This document shows, piece after piece, positions 1 through 10,600 of a stretch of DNA of 64,000 nucleotides; the stretch's first letter is position 1; every line of letters begins with the position of its first letter. Source of the stretch: Methanocaldococcus lauensis (lineage in GTDB: Archaea; AGJL01; Methanococci; Methanococcales; Methanocaldococcaceae). A program made the position numbers and the translations under genes. The notes under the pieces were generated by a model. The model was given only the letters and a program-made list of their open reading frames with translations. It was not told the origin of the DNA and did not search any database. The DNA lies in the NCBI RefSeq assembly GCF_902827225.1, contig NZ_LR792632.1, forward strand, positions 1,383,030 through 1,447,029, written 5' to 3'.

Positions 1-491
1 ATTTCTTTAATCATCTGCAATTCATCGAATATTAATATTGGCTTTTTACCCTTTTCATTTAATTTAGCAAATAAATATTCAATATATTGATATACATCTC
101 CAGATTTATCTTTTTTATTGAAAATTTTATCAAAAAATGGTTTAGGGATTTTTATCGACATACCCAAATAGAATTTACTAACCTCTTCAGAACCTTTAAC
201 TAACAAATCAGATAATGATTTAGCATACTCCCTAAAATCATCAATATTAGATTTTTCATCCACTTCAAATAGGCATTCAATAAAATTATCAACATTTACA
301 ACATTCCTTGCTCTAAAATCTATAAAAAATAGTATATACTTATTTTTATCCAATCTATTTGTTATAATCTCTCTAATCACTGTTGATTTCCCACTATTTA
401 TAGGTCCAAATATAAAATAAATAAAATTTGGCTCTCCTTCTAAAATGGATAAGATTTTATTAATCTCCTTCTCTCTATTGAAGAATTTCAT
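1..491 (-). CDS. Archaeal AAA-type ATPase, 5' part only (runs off the window)
   Basis: The gene begins at an ATG at 489-491 on the minus strand and continues past the left edge; it is read here for about 163 codons. The N-terminus (MKFFNREKEINKIL) is followed by a P-loop, GPINSGKST, near residue 30, and by a Walker B-like segment ending in DELQ near residue 157. This is the layout of the archaeal ATPase family (ATPase_2 type) that is expanded in Methanocaldococcus. It resembles the full-length protein at 29028-30092 ([28 protein letters not shown]), so the two are paralogues. The family is often found with mobile or defence-like loci, but its cellular function is not established. The C-terminal part cannot be judged. 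Confidence 0.85.
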   Translation of the reverse strand, partial: MKFFNREKEINKILSILEGEPNFIYFIFGPINSGKSTVIREIITNRLDKNKYILFFIDFRARNVVNVDNFIECLFEVDEKSNIDDFREYAKSLSDLLVKGSEEVSKFYLGMSIKIPKPFFDKIFNKKDKSGDVYQYIEYLFAKLNEKGKKPILIFDELQMIKE

Positions 492-618
492 AATAACACC
501 TTAAAATTTAATTGAAAAAGAAATTAATTAGGTTCAAAAACTAATTAAGATTATGTTGTTCTTACAGTTCCTGTTTTTTCTTTTAATTTAATTCTTTAGT
601 TTTTTCTTCATATTTTAA

Positions 619-1389
619 TTAAATTTCTGGTGTTGGAGGAAGAGTTCTTTTATGCTCACTCTTTTTAATTAAATCAAATACATGTTCAACATCATCTATT
701 GGAATATTTAGCTCTTTAGAAATTTCTTCTGGATTTTTTCCTTCTTCATACAATTTCAATATTTTATCCAAAGTTTCATATTTAATTCCAAGCTCTCCCT
801 CATCAGTTTGCCCCTCCCAAAGTCCTGCTGATGGGGGTTTTTCAATAATCTCTTTTGGAACTCCAAGATACTTAGCAAGTTCTCTAACCTCTGTTTTAAA
901 TAAATTTCCAATGGGTCTTATATCACAAGCAATATCTCCATATTTAGTTCCATATCCTACATAAATCTCTGACTTATTAGATGTTCCTGCAACTAATAGA
1001 TTATATTTGTTTGCAAAATAATAAAGAATACACATTCTAATTCTTGCCTTTAAATTTCCATCAGCTATTTTATCAAATTCTTTTGTTGGAACATAACCTC
1101 CAGCACCAAATGCCTTTAAAATATCTGTTATCTCTGAAATAATGTATTTTATATTTAACTTTTCAGCAATCATTTTCGCATGTTCTACATCTTTAGGATT
1201 TGTATTTTTCTCTGGCATTATTATACCTAAAACTTTATCACTTCCAAGGGCTTTAACACATAGATAGGCGGTAACTGTAGAATCAATTCCCCCACTTAGT
1301 CCAATAACTACACCGTTAGCATTAGCTTCTTTAACCTTTTCTCTAATAAAATTTGTTATTTTCTCAATAACGTCATTAATATTATTCAT
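619..1389 (-). CDS. nadE: NH3-dependent NAD+ synthetase
   Basis: This is a 256-residue cytoplasmic enzyme that amidates deamido-NAD to NAD+ in the last step of NAD synthesis. The N-type ATP pyrophosphatase loop SGGIDS is near residue 32. Later blocks include GTSNKSE and the YGDIACDIRPIGNL region that binds ATP and deamido-NAD in this family. The length fits the ammonia-dependent form, which has no glutaminase domain. I chose the ATG at 1387-1389 because GGTGAT lies directly upstream; a GTG three codons earlier falls inside that ribosome binding site. The start overlaps the end of the K+ channel gene by 8 bases, so the two are probably translated from one transcript together with the helicase gene. 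Confidence 0.95.
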   Translation of the reverse strand: MNNINDVIEKITNFIREKVKEANANGVVIGLSGGIDSTVTAYLCVKALGSDKVLGIIMPEKNTNPKDVEHAKMIAEKLNIKYIISEITDILKAFGAGGYVPTKEFDKIADGNLKARIRMCILYYFANKYNLLVAGTSNKSEIYVGYGTKYGDIACDIRPIGNLFKTEVRELAKYLGVPKEIIEKPPSAGLWEGQTDEGELGIKYETLDKILKLYEEGKNPEEISKELNIPIDDVEHVFDLIKKSEHKRTLPPTPEI

Positions 1390-2431
1390 TGTTATCACCC
1401 TTAAAAGAATTTTTTTTCTTTTTTATAATACTCTCTAAATACTTTAAATTCTCCTCAGTTCCAAACGCATATATTATATCTCCAGGTTTTAAAATAAATT
1501 CTGGATATGGATTTATATAAAGTTTATTTCCTCTCTTTATTCCTAAAATTGTAGCTCCAGTTATAGCTCTTATATTTGACTCTTTTAATGTTTTATATGC
1601 TAATTTAGAATCTTCTTCAATGACATATTTTTTTAAATCAATATCTTCTTTATACTCATTTTTAGCAACTTTAATAAATGTGCTTAGGAAGTCTAAAATT
1701 CCAGGTCTAACAGAGACTTCTGCCATTCTTAAACCGCCAATTAAATAAGGAGATACTACTCTATTAGCCCCTGCTATTTTTAATTTTTTTATAGCCTCTT
1801 TTTCATCCGCCTTTGCAGTTATTAAAATATTTGGATTTAATTCTCTTGCAGTTAGTGTAATAAAAACATTGTCAGCATCTGTTGGTAGTGTGGCAATTAA
1901 TCCCTTAGCCTTATCAATTCTTGCCTTTTTTAATATCTCATCTTTTTTAGCATCTCCTACTATATATAAAAACTTATCAGGATGCTTTTCATATTCTTCT
2001 TTTAAAACATTTTCATTAATGTCAATTACAATAAATGGAATATCTTCTTGAATAAATTTCTCTCCTATAACTTTTCCTAATCTTCCATATCCACAAATTA
2101 TATAATGATCTTTTAATGTTTTAATTTTATGCATCATCTTTTTCATTTTCATAAACTCACCAAACTTCCCTTCAACTATAAATTCTGCTATCAAACTAAA
2201 TAGATACATTACTATTCCAACGCCAACACATAAGTAAATTACAGTCAATAACCTACCCCAAAATGTTTTTGGAGTGAAATCCCCATAACCTGTTGTAGTT
2301 ATTGTAATAATACTGAAATATAAAGCTGTAAAATAGTCAACTGATTCAATAACACTTATTAAATATGCATAAGTTAAAATTAATGCAATTGAAAGTATAA
2401 CTACAACTATTATCTTTTTTGATGCTTCCAT
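1382..2431 (-). CDS. Two-TM potassium channel with cytosolic RCK (TrkA-N/TrkA-C) domains
   Basis: This 349-residue membrane protein has the MthK-type plan. TM1 lies at about residues 7-26. A pore helix and the selectivity filter TTTGYGD follow near residue 46, and TM2 at about 60-85. An RCK/TrkA-N domain begins near residue 110 (GYGRLGKVIGE, a Rossmann GxGxxG) and ends in a TrkA-C domain. Such channels form ligand-gated K+ pores whose RCK domains bind Ca2+ or nucleotides; which ligand acts here cannot be read. The gene lies 12 bases after the helicase gene and overlaps nadE by 8 bases. An RCK protein that can sense NAD next to an NAD synthetase gene is suggestive, but that link is inference. 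Confidence 0.93.
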   Translation of the reverse strand: MEASKKIIVVVILSIALILTYAYLISVIESVDYFTALYFSIITITTTGYGDFTPKTFWGRLLTVIYLCVGVGIVMYLFSLIAEFIVEGKFGEFMKMKKMMHKIKTLKDHYIICGYGRLGKVIGEKFIQEDIPFIVIDINENVLKEEYEKHPDKFLYIVGDAKKDEILKKARIDKAKGLIATLPTDADNVFITLTARELNPNILITAKADEKEAIKKLKIAGANRVVSPYLIGGLRMAEVSVRPGILDFLSTFIKVAKNEYKEDIDLKKYVIEEDSKLAYKTLKESNIRAITGATILGIKRGNKLYINPYPEFILKPGDIIYAFGTEENLKYLESIIKKKKNSFKGDNNE

Positions 2432-2443
2432 ACTTTCACATTT

Positions 2444-4879
2444 TTAAGGATTTTCTATCCTTTCCTTTAATTTATGGACATTTTCAGCATACTTTTTATT
2501 AAATATATTAGCAATTCTTTCTATGGCATCCAATAGATTTAAAAGTTGCTCTAAATAGTAATAAATATCTCCAGAGTATGTTTGAATCTTATAATCCATA
2601 TATAGTGTCTTAGAAATTTGTCCAGGCGTTTTTTTGCTTAATCTTAAATTAACAATTAATTCCAAAATCTTTTCTTCAACATTTACTCCCTCAAATTCAA
2701 CAATTATTGAAATTAAATCATCCTTTAATTTTTTATCTCCAATCTTTTCAATTTTTTGCAAATTTTCTCTTATTACTTCCAAAGCGTCAAAGAATCTCGA
2801 AGGAATATTTATATTTAAAATTTTTGAAAGTTTTACCTTTAAATTATTTGATATATAGACATTTTCAAAAGGCATTATTTCTGTTATTAATTCAAGTATT
2901 GGCTTATTTTCTAAAACTCCTTCTTTAATTTTTTCTGCTATTTTTGGATATAAAAATGAAATAGCAACAGATTTTCCATAATTTGTTAGTTTTACTTTAT
3001 CCTTGTATATTTTTATCATAGAATAACTCTCTAAACTATTCAAAATTTTATTCAATTGAAAAACCCTTCCAAGATATGGTACTCTATCAATATCTTTTAT
3101 ATTTTCAATTCCCGCAGAAATTGTGGCTAATATTTGCTCTTCCTCTTCATCTTCGCTATATTCAACTTTTACATCTTCAGGAACTGCATTTAATAATTTA
3201 AATGCCACTTCATCCTCAGTATTCTCCATTTTCATGTGATACTTTTTCCCAATCTCCACTAAAAGATAAACCTTTCCAATTTCGTGCATACCCTTTCTCC
3301 CAGCCCTTCCACACATCTGCTGAAACTCTGCTGGATTTAACCACTCAGCCCCCATAGCCAAACTTTCCAATATAACTGTTGAAGCAGGAAAATCAACACC
3401 CGCTGATAAAGCGGCAGTTGTAACCACACATTGAATTTTTTGATTAGCAAAATCTTCTTCAACTTTTCTCCTTCTTAAATACTCCATACCTCCATGATAA
3501 AATTCAGCCTTAATCCCCTTAGATTTTAAAGATTTTGCTATATATTCAGCCCTTTTTCTTGAGTATGTGAAGATTAAACACTGTCCCCTATAACCAAACT
3601 TTGAGATTGTTTGCCACTCTCTTTTAACTATATCTCTAATTATATTTAATTTAGCAAACTCATTTTTACAGAAAATTATGTGCCTCTCTAATGGAACTGG
3701 CCTTCCATTGTATAAAACTAATTTAGCATTTAATTGTTTAGATAACTCCTTAGGATTTCCAATTGTTGCAGATAAATATATCTTTTGAGCATCTTTAAAT
3801 AAAAATCTTAATCTACCAATTAATCCATCTAATCTCGCTCCTCTCTCCTCCATATTCAAAGAATGAATCTCATCAATTACAACAGTCCCTACATCTTTTA
3901 ATTTTTTAGTTCTAATTAAATAATCTATACCTTCATAAGTTCCTACAATAATCTCTGCATCTAACGATGTTTCAATATCATCTGACTTTTTTCCAATTCT
4001 TCCCAAACCTACTCTTAAACTTACTTTAAATCCTAATTTTTCATATCTTTCTTTAAATTCTAAATATTTTTGATTAGCCAATGCAACTAATGGGACTAAA
4101 AATAGAAACTTTTTTCCCTTCTCTATCAAATTTTTAATTCCAGCCAATTCTCCAATTAGCGTTTTTCCCGAAGAAGTTGCTGAGACAATTAATAAATCCT
4201 CTCCTTTTAATAAACCTCCTTTAACAGCCAATGTTTGGACGGGCAAAAGTTCATAAATTCCTCTATCTTTAATTATTTTTCTAAGTTCTTCAGGTATATT
4301 CAATTCATCTATCTTATAATTTCTAATTTTGTCCTCTTTGCTACAAGTTATTATGTCATATCTTGTTAATTCTGGATTATTGAGTGGATTTCTTATTCTT
4401 AGTAAAGATAAAACTTTATCAACATCTTTAAATCTTCTTAAAAACTTTTCTATAAACTCTTCATTAATTTTAACTTCCTCTCTAATCTCTCTAACTCCAC
4501 AATCAATACATATTTCTAAATTTCCATATTTGCATCTATTATTTCTTGTTAATCTCTTGTAAATGTTTTTTAATAAACAAAATGGACATAATTTTATATA
4601 ATCAAACTTTAAATTGTAAGATTTTAAGAGTTCTCCAATCTCTTCATTTCCTTTTAATATAAATATATCCTCTCTTTTTAGCAGTTCTATAACCTTAGAT
4701 GGCTGAATTAACTTATCTCCTAATCTACATCTGTATAGTTTGTATTTGTTACCAATCTTCTTATAGTTTGCAAATATTTTTTGATTATCTTTAATCTCTA
4801 CTCCGTCTTCTATCTTACCATTAACTTTAACTATTTCAATTTCATCTTTTTTCTTTTTTGGTTTTCTAATAATAATCAT
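2444..4879 (-). CDS. Ski2-like superfamily 2 ATP-dependent helicase with N-terminal zinc cluster
   Basis: This 811-residue protein probably unwinds or remodels RNA or DNA. A four-Cys cluster (CPFC, then CIDC) lies at roughly residues 97-130, ahead of the helicase core. Core motifs in order are motif I SATSSGKT (about 235), motif II DEIH (about 335), motif III SAT, a conserved C-terminal RecA region containing TTAALSAGVDFP, and motif VI QMCGRAGRKG (about 525). A helical C-terminal region of about 230 residues follows. It matches the family of M. jannaschii MJ1401, from memory, which is related to Hel308 and Ski2; its substrate is unknown. The start ATG has GGTGAT seven bases upstream. It is first in a likely operon with the K+ channel and nadE. 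Confidence 0.88.
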   Translation of the reverse strand: MIIIRKPKKKKDEIEIVKVNGKIEDGVEIKDNQKIFANYKKIGNKYKLYRCRLGDKLIQPSKVIELLKREDIFILKGNEEIGELLKSYNLKFDYIKLCPFCLLKNIYKRLTRNNRCKYGNLEICIDCGVREIREEVKINEEFIEKFLRRFKDVDKVLSLLRIRNPLNNPELTRYDIITCSKEDKIRNYKIDELNIPEELRKIIKDRGIYELLPVQTLAVKGGLLKGEDLLIVSATSSGKTLIGELAGIKNLIEKGKKFLFLVPLVALANQKYLEFKERYEKLGFKVSLRVGLGRIGKKSDDIETSLDAEIIVGTYEGIDYLIRTKKLKDVGTVVIDEIHSLNMEERGARLDGLIGRLRFLFKDAQKIYLSATIGNPKELSKQLNAKLVLYNGRPVPLERHIIFCKNEFAKLNIIRDIVKREWQTISKFGYRGQCLIFTYSRKRAEYIAKSLKSKGIKAEFYHGGMEYLRRRKVEEDFANQKIQCVVTTAALSAGVDFPASTVILESLAMGAEWLNPAEFQQMCGRAGRKGMHEIGKVYLLVEIGKKYHMKMENTEDEVAFKLLNAVPEDVKVEYSEDEEEEQILATISAGIENIKDIDRVPYLGRVFQLNKILNSLESYSMIKIYKDKVKLTNYGKSVAISFLYPKIAEKIKEGVLENKPILELITEIMPFENVYISNNLKVKLSKILNINIPSRFFDALEVIRENLQKIEKIGDKKLKDDLISIIVEFEGVNVEEKILELIVNLRLSKKTPGQISKTLYMDYKIQTYSGDIYYYLEQLLNLLDAIERIANIFNKKYAENVHKLKERIENP

Positions 4880-4960
4880 AATAAATCACCATTAAAAATT
4901 TATAAAAATAAAAACAGTAATAAAGAATAATTGAAGATAATAAAAATTATTAGCATTAGC

Positions 4961-4972
4961 TTTTATATATTA
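4961..4972 (+). promoter_or_regulatory. TATA box of the pilin gene
   Basis: TTTTATATATTA lies 27-38 bases before the pilin start codon in a 120-base gap between divergent genes. It is a good archaeal TATA element. A purine-rich GGGGGAAT just before the ATG serves as ribosome binding site, so the leader would be short. Confidence 0.6.
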
Positions 4973-4999
4973 TAATATCAACAGTTTAGGGGGAATACT

Positions 5000-5200
5000 A
5001 TGAAAATTATAAAAATTATAAAATCAAACAGAGGACAAATTTCTTTAGAATTTTCTTTATTAGTTATGGTTGTTATAGTTTCAGCTTTAATTGTTTCATA
5101 TTATCTAATATCTTCTGCTATTGATGTACGAAAGGCTGATATGGCTACTATTAATGCCACATCTAATGCGGCTAAAGATGCTTTAAGTACAGTTTCATAA
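5000..5200 (+). CDS. Class III signal peptide pilin-like protein
   Basis: This 66-residue protein has a short basic N-terminus, then GQISLEF followed by a hydrophobic stretch of about 20 residues. Q-x-S-x-E-F is the class III signal motif of methanogen type IV pilins, cut before the Gln by the EppA-type prepilin peptidase. The mature part is only about 53 residues and rich in Ala, Ser and Asn, as in minor Methanococcales pilins. It stands alone with its own TATA box, and the next gene follows after 34 bases. It corresponds to MJ1400 by position, from memory. Whether it is a structural or minor pilin cannot be decided. Confidence 0.88.
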   Translation: MKIIKIIKSNRGQISLEFSLLVMVVIVSALIVSYYLISSAIDVRKADMATINATSNAAKDALSTVS

Positions 5201-5234
5201 TTAAAATAAATAACAACCTTATTAAGGGAAAGAT

Positions 5235-5828
5235 ATGTTACTAATAGGGATTACTGGAATGCCCGGAGCTGGAAAAAGTGCAATATATGAAGTGGCAAAA
5301 AAATACAACTTGCCAGTTGTGTCTATGGGGGATGTTGTCAGATATGAGACAAAAAAAAGAGGTTTAGAACTAACTCCTGAAAATGTTGGAAATACTGCTA
5401 TAAATTTAAGGAAAGAATATGGAAATGAGGCTATTGCTGTAGTGTGTTTAAAATACATTGAAAATAATTTAAAAGACAAAGATATTATTATAGTTGAAGG
5501 TATTAGAAGTTTATATGAAGTTAATTATTTTAGAAAACATTATCCATTAGTTTTAATAGCAATTCATTCTTCTCCTTTAACACGATTTAAAAGATTGGTA
5601 AATAGAGGTAGAGAGGATGATTCAACAAGTTGGGAAGTGTTTGTAGAGAGAGATTTAAGGGAATTGGGGTTTAGTATTGGGCATGCCATTGCCTTATCTG
5701 ATTTTGTTGTTATAAATGAGAGTAGTTTTGAAGATTGTATAAATCAATTGGATAATATTTTAAAAGAGATTTTAAGCAATATTGAAAAATATAAAAAATA
5801 TAATTTTATTTTTGAAATCCTAAAATAA
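5235..5828 (+). CDS. UPF0200 P-loop protein, dephospho-CoA kinase-like
   Basis: This 197-residue cytoplasmic protein begins with a perfect P-loop, [11 protein letters not shown]. It has MGDVVRYE near residue 33, an EGIRS segment near 90, and an Arg-rich lid region RGREDD near 130. This is the nucleoside/dephospho-CoA kinase fold of the archaeal UPF0200 family (MJ1399 type). A kinase acting on a small metabolite is likely, but the substrate is not established, and a different family has been put forward for archaeal dephospho-CoA kinase. AAGGGAAAGAT precedes the ATG. It may be co-transcribed with the pilin gene, with no obvious functional link. Confidence 0.85.
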   Translation: MLLIGITGMPGAGKSAIYEVAKKYNLPVVSMGDVVRYETKKRGLELTPENVGNTAINLRKEYGNEAIAVVCLKYIENNLKDKDIIIVEGIRSLYEVNYFRKHYPLVLIAIHSSPLTRFKRLVNRGREDDSTSWEVFVERDLRELGFSIGHAIALSDFVVINESSFEDCINQLDNILKEILSNIEKYKKYNFIFEILK

Positions 5829-5845
5829 TATTGACTTTTATAATA

Positions 5846-6094
5846 TCACTCAATAACAATTGGAGGCATATAAATAATCAAATATATCCCTACTGCTAAA
5901 AAAACTAACGAAATAAACAATAATAATAAACCAATATATATATTTATATCAAATATTCCAACAAATATATAAACTGAAATTTGTGATAACACAATAGATG
6001 TTGATATTAAAAATGAACCAATAATTAATCTTTTTTTTCTCATATTTTTAATTTTTTTTAACATTTCTAACAATTTTTTATCATTCTCAGCCAT
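5846..6094 (-). CDS. Small two-TM membrane protein
   Basis: This 82-residue protein has a charged N-terminal 20 residues (ENDKKLLEMLKKIKNMRKKR), then two hydrophobic segments at about residues 23-48 and 52-76. I do not recognise a family. Its start overlaps the stop of the upstream membrane protein by one base (TAATG), with GGTGA inside the upstream 3' end, so translation is probably coupled. The basic N-terminus should stay in the cytoplasm. It may be an accessory of the membrane-anchored surface protein encoded just upstream. Confidence 0.75.
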   Translation of the reverse strand: MAENDKKLLEMLKKIKNMRKKRLIIGSFLISTSIVLSQISVYIFVGIFDINIYIGLLLLFISLVFLAVGIYLIIYMPPIVIE

Positions 6095-7560
6095 TATTTC
6101 ACCTTCTTGTTAAAAAAAGGATATACTTCAAGACCTATCTTTAATGCTATCTCCTGAGATTTTACATCACTTAAAAAAACTCTACCCCCATATTTAATAC
6201 CTAGTACAATAGCTTTTGCAGAATTTAGGGGAATATTGTAAATTTCATGTAAATCTCTTGCAAGGTCTTTTTCGACCTCGTTGAGTTCAACAATAACAAT
6301 TCCTCCAGGTAAAAAATTTCCCAATTCACAACCTTCTGGAACATACACTGTGGTATGTAATTTTTCAAGATCTTCAATGGTAAAAATCCCATTATCAGCT
6401 ATATCTGGTGTTCTTCTAAATAGGGGAGGAATAAATATTATCATTAATGTAGAGGCTGTAGTTGTCGTGACAATAATAGCATCTTTTACTTTTTTTTTGT
6501 CAATTACAATTACTAAAGGAAATTTCATTATCTCCATTTTTTTATTTTCTGAAGTAGTTTTTGTATTAGAAGTTTTTTGTTTCAAATTATATTTCAAAGA
6601 CCTACTTTTTATTTTTTCTTTGTTGATAACTCTAATTTTTTCTCGAGTATTTTTCTTTTTTGTTGGTATTTTATTTATATTCATTTTTTTTGAAAATGAT
6701 GTAGTAAAATTTATGCCTTCTACTTTTGCCAGTCCAATAATGTATGAGTTTCCTACTTTAAGTACAGGCTTTATTGTTATATTTTCATCTATATCTCTCC
6801 AAGCGTAAAGCTTTAGGTAAAAAATAGGAACCTCATCTGATATGATATTAAATGATTCACTTATATTTTCATTTGGATTTAATATATAAGTATAATTTCC
6901 AAAATTTATTTTTCTATTATTTACTTTGGCCCAATAACTAACATTTACATTTAATGATACTGATTTATCGTTTTTTATTGTATATATTGCTATCCATTCT
7001 ATTGAACCATTACTTAAAATTCTATTTGACTTTATTATTGAGAATGGTATTGGTAAGGAATATCTTATTTTCACTTTTCCAGGAACTTCAAAACTTATGT
7101 TATGTTCCCCAAAATATAAAGTTGGAGAACTATCAATTTTTGATAAAGTTATTATTTTGTAGGAATGAGCAGGAACTAATACTGAAATGTTTTTAATGTT
7201 AAATCCATCTGGAAATGAAACATTAAATAATATATCATAAGAGTAATTATTGATTATTTTATAATATACTTCCCATTCTCTTTCGCTAATCTTATTTGCA
7301 GAAATAGTTATAGATAAATTAAATTTTTTAGGGGGGAGGTTAATGGTTATGTTTTTTGGATAAGGAATATAAATAGAAATATTCCCATAATATATATAAA
7401 TGTTAAAAGACTCTGGATTTTCATAGTTTATATATAATTTAGAGATATCTACATTTTGAGAACCATTTGGATAAAATACAACTTCTCTATACTCGTATAT
7501 TTCTCCATAGATTAAAGAAAGCAATACAAACAATGCTACTATCAAATATACTAATTTCAT
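6094..7560 (-). CDS. Exported membrane-anchored protein with C-terminal cytoplasmic PIN-like domain
   Basis: This 488-residue protein has a signal peptide (about residues 1-19) and a beta-rich external region of some 330 residues with many N-x-S/T sequons. A very basic linker follows, then a hydrophobic segment at about residues 358-380 (IIVTTTTASTLMIIFIPPLF). The last 107 residues change character: they are globular, poor in Asn and free of sequons. Their spaced blocks (VYVPEGCE, NSAKAIVLGIKYGG, VFLSD, IGLEV) recall the second half of a PIN domain. I infer that this tail is cytoplasmic and PIN-like, probably degenerate. It ends in TAATG coupled to the small membrane protein. It corresponds to MJ1397 by position, from memory. 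Confidence 0.75.
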   Translation of the reverse strand: MKLVYLIVALFVLLSLIYGEIYEYREVVFYPNGSQNVDISKLYINYENPESFNIYIYYGNISIYIPYPKNITINLPPKKFNLSITISANKISEREWEVYYKIINNYSYDILFNVSFPDGFNIKNISVLVPAHSYKIITLSKIDSSPTLYFGEHNISFEVPGKVKIRYSLPIPFSIIKSNRILSNGSIEWIAIYTIKNDKSVSLNVNVSYWAKVNNRKINFGNYTYILNPNENISESFNIISDEVPIFYLKLYAWRDIDENITIKPVLKVGNSYIIGLAKVEGINFTTSFSKKMNINKIPTKKKNTREKIRVINKEKIKSRSLKYNLKQKTSNTKTTSENKKMEIMKFPLVIVIDKKKVKDAIIVTTTTASTLMIIFIPPLFRRTPDIADNGIFTIEDLEKLHTTVYVPEGCELGNFLPGGIVIVELNEVEKDLARDLHEIYNIPLNSAKAIVLGIKYGGRVFLSDVKSQEIALKIGLEVYPFFNKKVK

Positions 7561-7598
7561 ATTCCCCTAATTTACTTTTGTTATTTAAAGTATTTAAT

Positions 7599-7621
7599 CT
7601 TTATAGAACAATTTTTAGACA
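7599..7621 (-). promoter_or_regulatory. Shared surface-gene promoter motif, copy 1
   Basis: On the minus strand this reads TGTCTAAAAATTG then TTCTATAAAG. The CTATAAAG part lies about 40 bases before the ATG at 7560, the right place for a TATA box. Nearly the same 23 bases occur at 15116-15138 with one C/T difference plus an end difference, and a weaker copy lies at 12269-12289. Confidence 0.55.
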
Positions 7622-7624
7622 TTT

Positions 7625-10600
7625 TTATTTTGGATCTACACCTATAATAAGTCCTTCAATTGTTGTAATGTTTGTTGTTATTGTAATGTTTTTTGTTTCG
7701 TTTGCATTTATTGTATTAAATTCAAACCAATAAACATTATTATAAGTTCCATTTAAATCAAAGTTTCCAGAAATATTTATTACCCCTATATTATTTGGTT
7801 TATACCAAAAAACATAAACATCTGTAGCATTTATAAAACTTTTAACAGAAATAAAGTATCCCTGAGGTAACATAGAAATACTTGAAGTTATGTTCATATT
7901 TTTAATAGGTGATATTACAGTTATTGTAATATTTTTATAATCATTAAAATTCCAATGTACATAATCATTTGTCGTATTTACAATAAGTGTATAATTACCT
8001 GGAATCACAGGAGATGTTAATGTAAAGTTTATAGCAACTGTTTGATTTGGTAATAAATATGGAATAACTTTATATGTTTCTCCACTCCAACCAATTGGAA
8101 GTGTTATATTTACAGATACATTTGATAAATCCATAGTTCCTGTATTTTTAACATATACTGTCATATTAAATGTTTCTGATATATTAACCAAAGTTTTAGT
8201 AGAAACATTAACTATTGATAAATTATATCGTGGATTACCTGAGAGAATTCCTGTTTTTGTTGTTGTAGCTATTCTATAAACATTCCCTCCAGTTATATAA
8301 TCATCATAATTTCTTATTTCATGAACAAAAATTTTCCAAACACCATAATTCTGATTAGGGTTAGTAACATTGACTATATAATTATACCAACTTTCATTTC
8401 CATATGCTGTAAATTCTTTATATTTTGTTCCATTTGGTAAATATATAGAAACATTTATTGCTCCATCTCCATCATATATAGATAGATTAAATGAAGAAAG
8501 TCCTTTTGGTGTTGAGATATACCATGTTTTATTTCCTAAATTAGTTGTATCATCACCAACAATCATTGCATCAGGAGTACCATAGTAAGTAGATCCATTT
8601 ATAAGATAAGTTTTGTTTAATTTCAAAACAGGAGAATTTATAGTTAATAGAGAGTAATAGTTACCATTAGTACTAGACCAACTGCTTTCAAAAATATCTA
8701 CAATCCACCAACCATACACATTACTTGTATTAATCAAAAAGTAATTTGGAGGTTCTCCAGCTTGAGCATTATTTGGTGCTATATATGAACCATACCATGT
8801 TCCATTTGGATAAGATACATTGACAATTAATCCATCTCCATCATAAATACCAACAGTAAAGTTTGATGTTCCATAAGGTACTATTACATAGTATCTATGA
8901 ACCATATTAGTTTGATAATTCCTACATATTGTTGCCGTTCCTGAATCTGCTGATGATGGAGGTATTGGTATCTTAAACCACAATCCACCTGATAGATTAG
9001 TAGCAAGAATTATTTGATTATTTCCAAGACCATCGTCATCATAATCTTGTTCTTGTGTTAGTTCTATTCTCCACCATCCAGTTTGCCCATGAATAGATAT
9101 ATTTTGAATAATCCATATTGGATTGTCATTTTCATTAAATAATGATAAAGTATTATCATATGGATAAAATGAATAATATAATGTACCATTAGGGTAATAA
9201 ACACTAACTTTTAATCTATTTTGAGTTATAGGTAATGTAATAATACCAAAGAAATTTATAGATCCGTTTAAGTTATCCGGATCAAATATTGCTATATTAA
9301 AGTCAGATGTTGCATAAACATAGAAATCATGATAACTAGAAGTTACTGTACTTCCATAACTCAACAATGTTGCATTAGGAGTGCCATAATATGTAGTTCC
9401 ATTTATAACATAAGTTGTATTTACTTTAAGGTCTAAACTGTTACTACCACTAATATTTAGACTATAAATATTATAGGCAGAAACTGGTGACAAAGTATTA
9501 TTAATAACAATTTTCCAAAATCCAAAAGAGCCATTTGTATATATTAAAGTGTAGTTCCAATTATTATTTGCAGATTCATTTAATGTTGTATATAATGTCC
9601 CATTTGGATAATAAATATTTACAATAAAACCGTCTCCATCATAAACTCCAAAACTAAAATTATTAATCCCCTTAGGTACATAAAGCCAATAAGTATGTAC
9701 TTGCTGATGAACATTACTACCTATTGCTACATCCCATACATTATAATATCCTACCCATCCAACACCCCCATCATCTTCTATAATAGCATTTGTTTTATTG
9801 TCATCGTCTCCAAATTTTCCATCTTCTAATGTTAAATTAACTACAATTTTATTTCTATAAATTTTTATTATTGCAGGATATTTTTTCCACAATAGATTAT
9901 TTGGATTGAACTTGTAATATACTAATTTTAATAAACTTGTATTTATTGTAAAATTATCTAAATAGGAAAGATTAGATCTTCTTATATTGCTGTTGGTTAT
10001 AGAAGATATATTAGAGTATTGATATACAATAGAAACATTGACTTTTTCTCCCTTGGAAATATTTGATATTTTAAACTTAATTAAATTAAGTGGCAAATTA
10101 ATATTAATTTTAACTGGTATATTATTTTTATTAACAAATTTTAGATAATCCAATTTTCCTTTATTTGTAGTTACTGTTATATTATACAATTCATTTCCTT
10201 CTAAATCTTTAACATATAAAATTCCTGTTTTATTATTCTTAAATTCAGTTTTTACATTATACTTTGGAATATAAAATTTAAATGGATCAATTATTATTCC
10301 ATTTTTTCTTCTATCTTCATCTAATTCCCCACCATCTTTTAATTTAAATATTATAGTTCTTCTATCTTTTCCTATGGTGTAATTTATTAATACAGTTTTA
10401 TTGTTTATTTTTTTCCAATAATAGATATACATTCCTTCTGGAATTTTAAAAGGTAATTTAACTGTTAAATTAACAGAATCTCCAACTGATAGGTTATTTA
10501 TTATTAATAATATTCTTCCTTCTATAAATTTTAACTCTTTAAATTTACCTTTGTTGATTGAAATATTTATTTTATAAGTTTTATTTTCATAAGGAATTAT

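Noticed and set aside
6281-6808. 175-codon plus-strand open frame with hydrophobic composition
   Set aside because: It lies antisense inside the exported membrane protein gene (6094-7560), whose signal peptide, sequons and conserved neighbours are clear. Its Phe/Ile/Ser content is what an AT-rich antisense frame gives.
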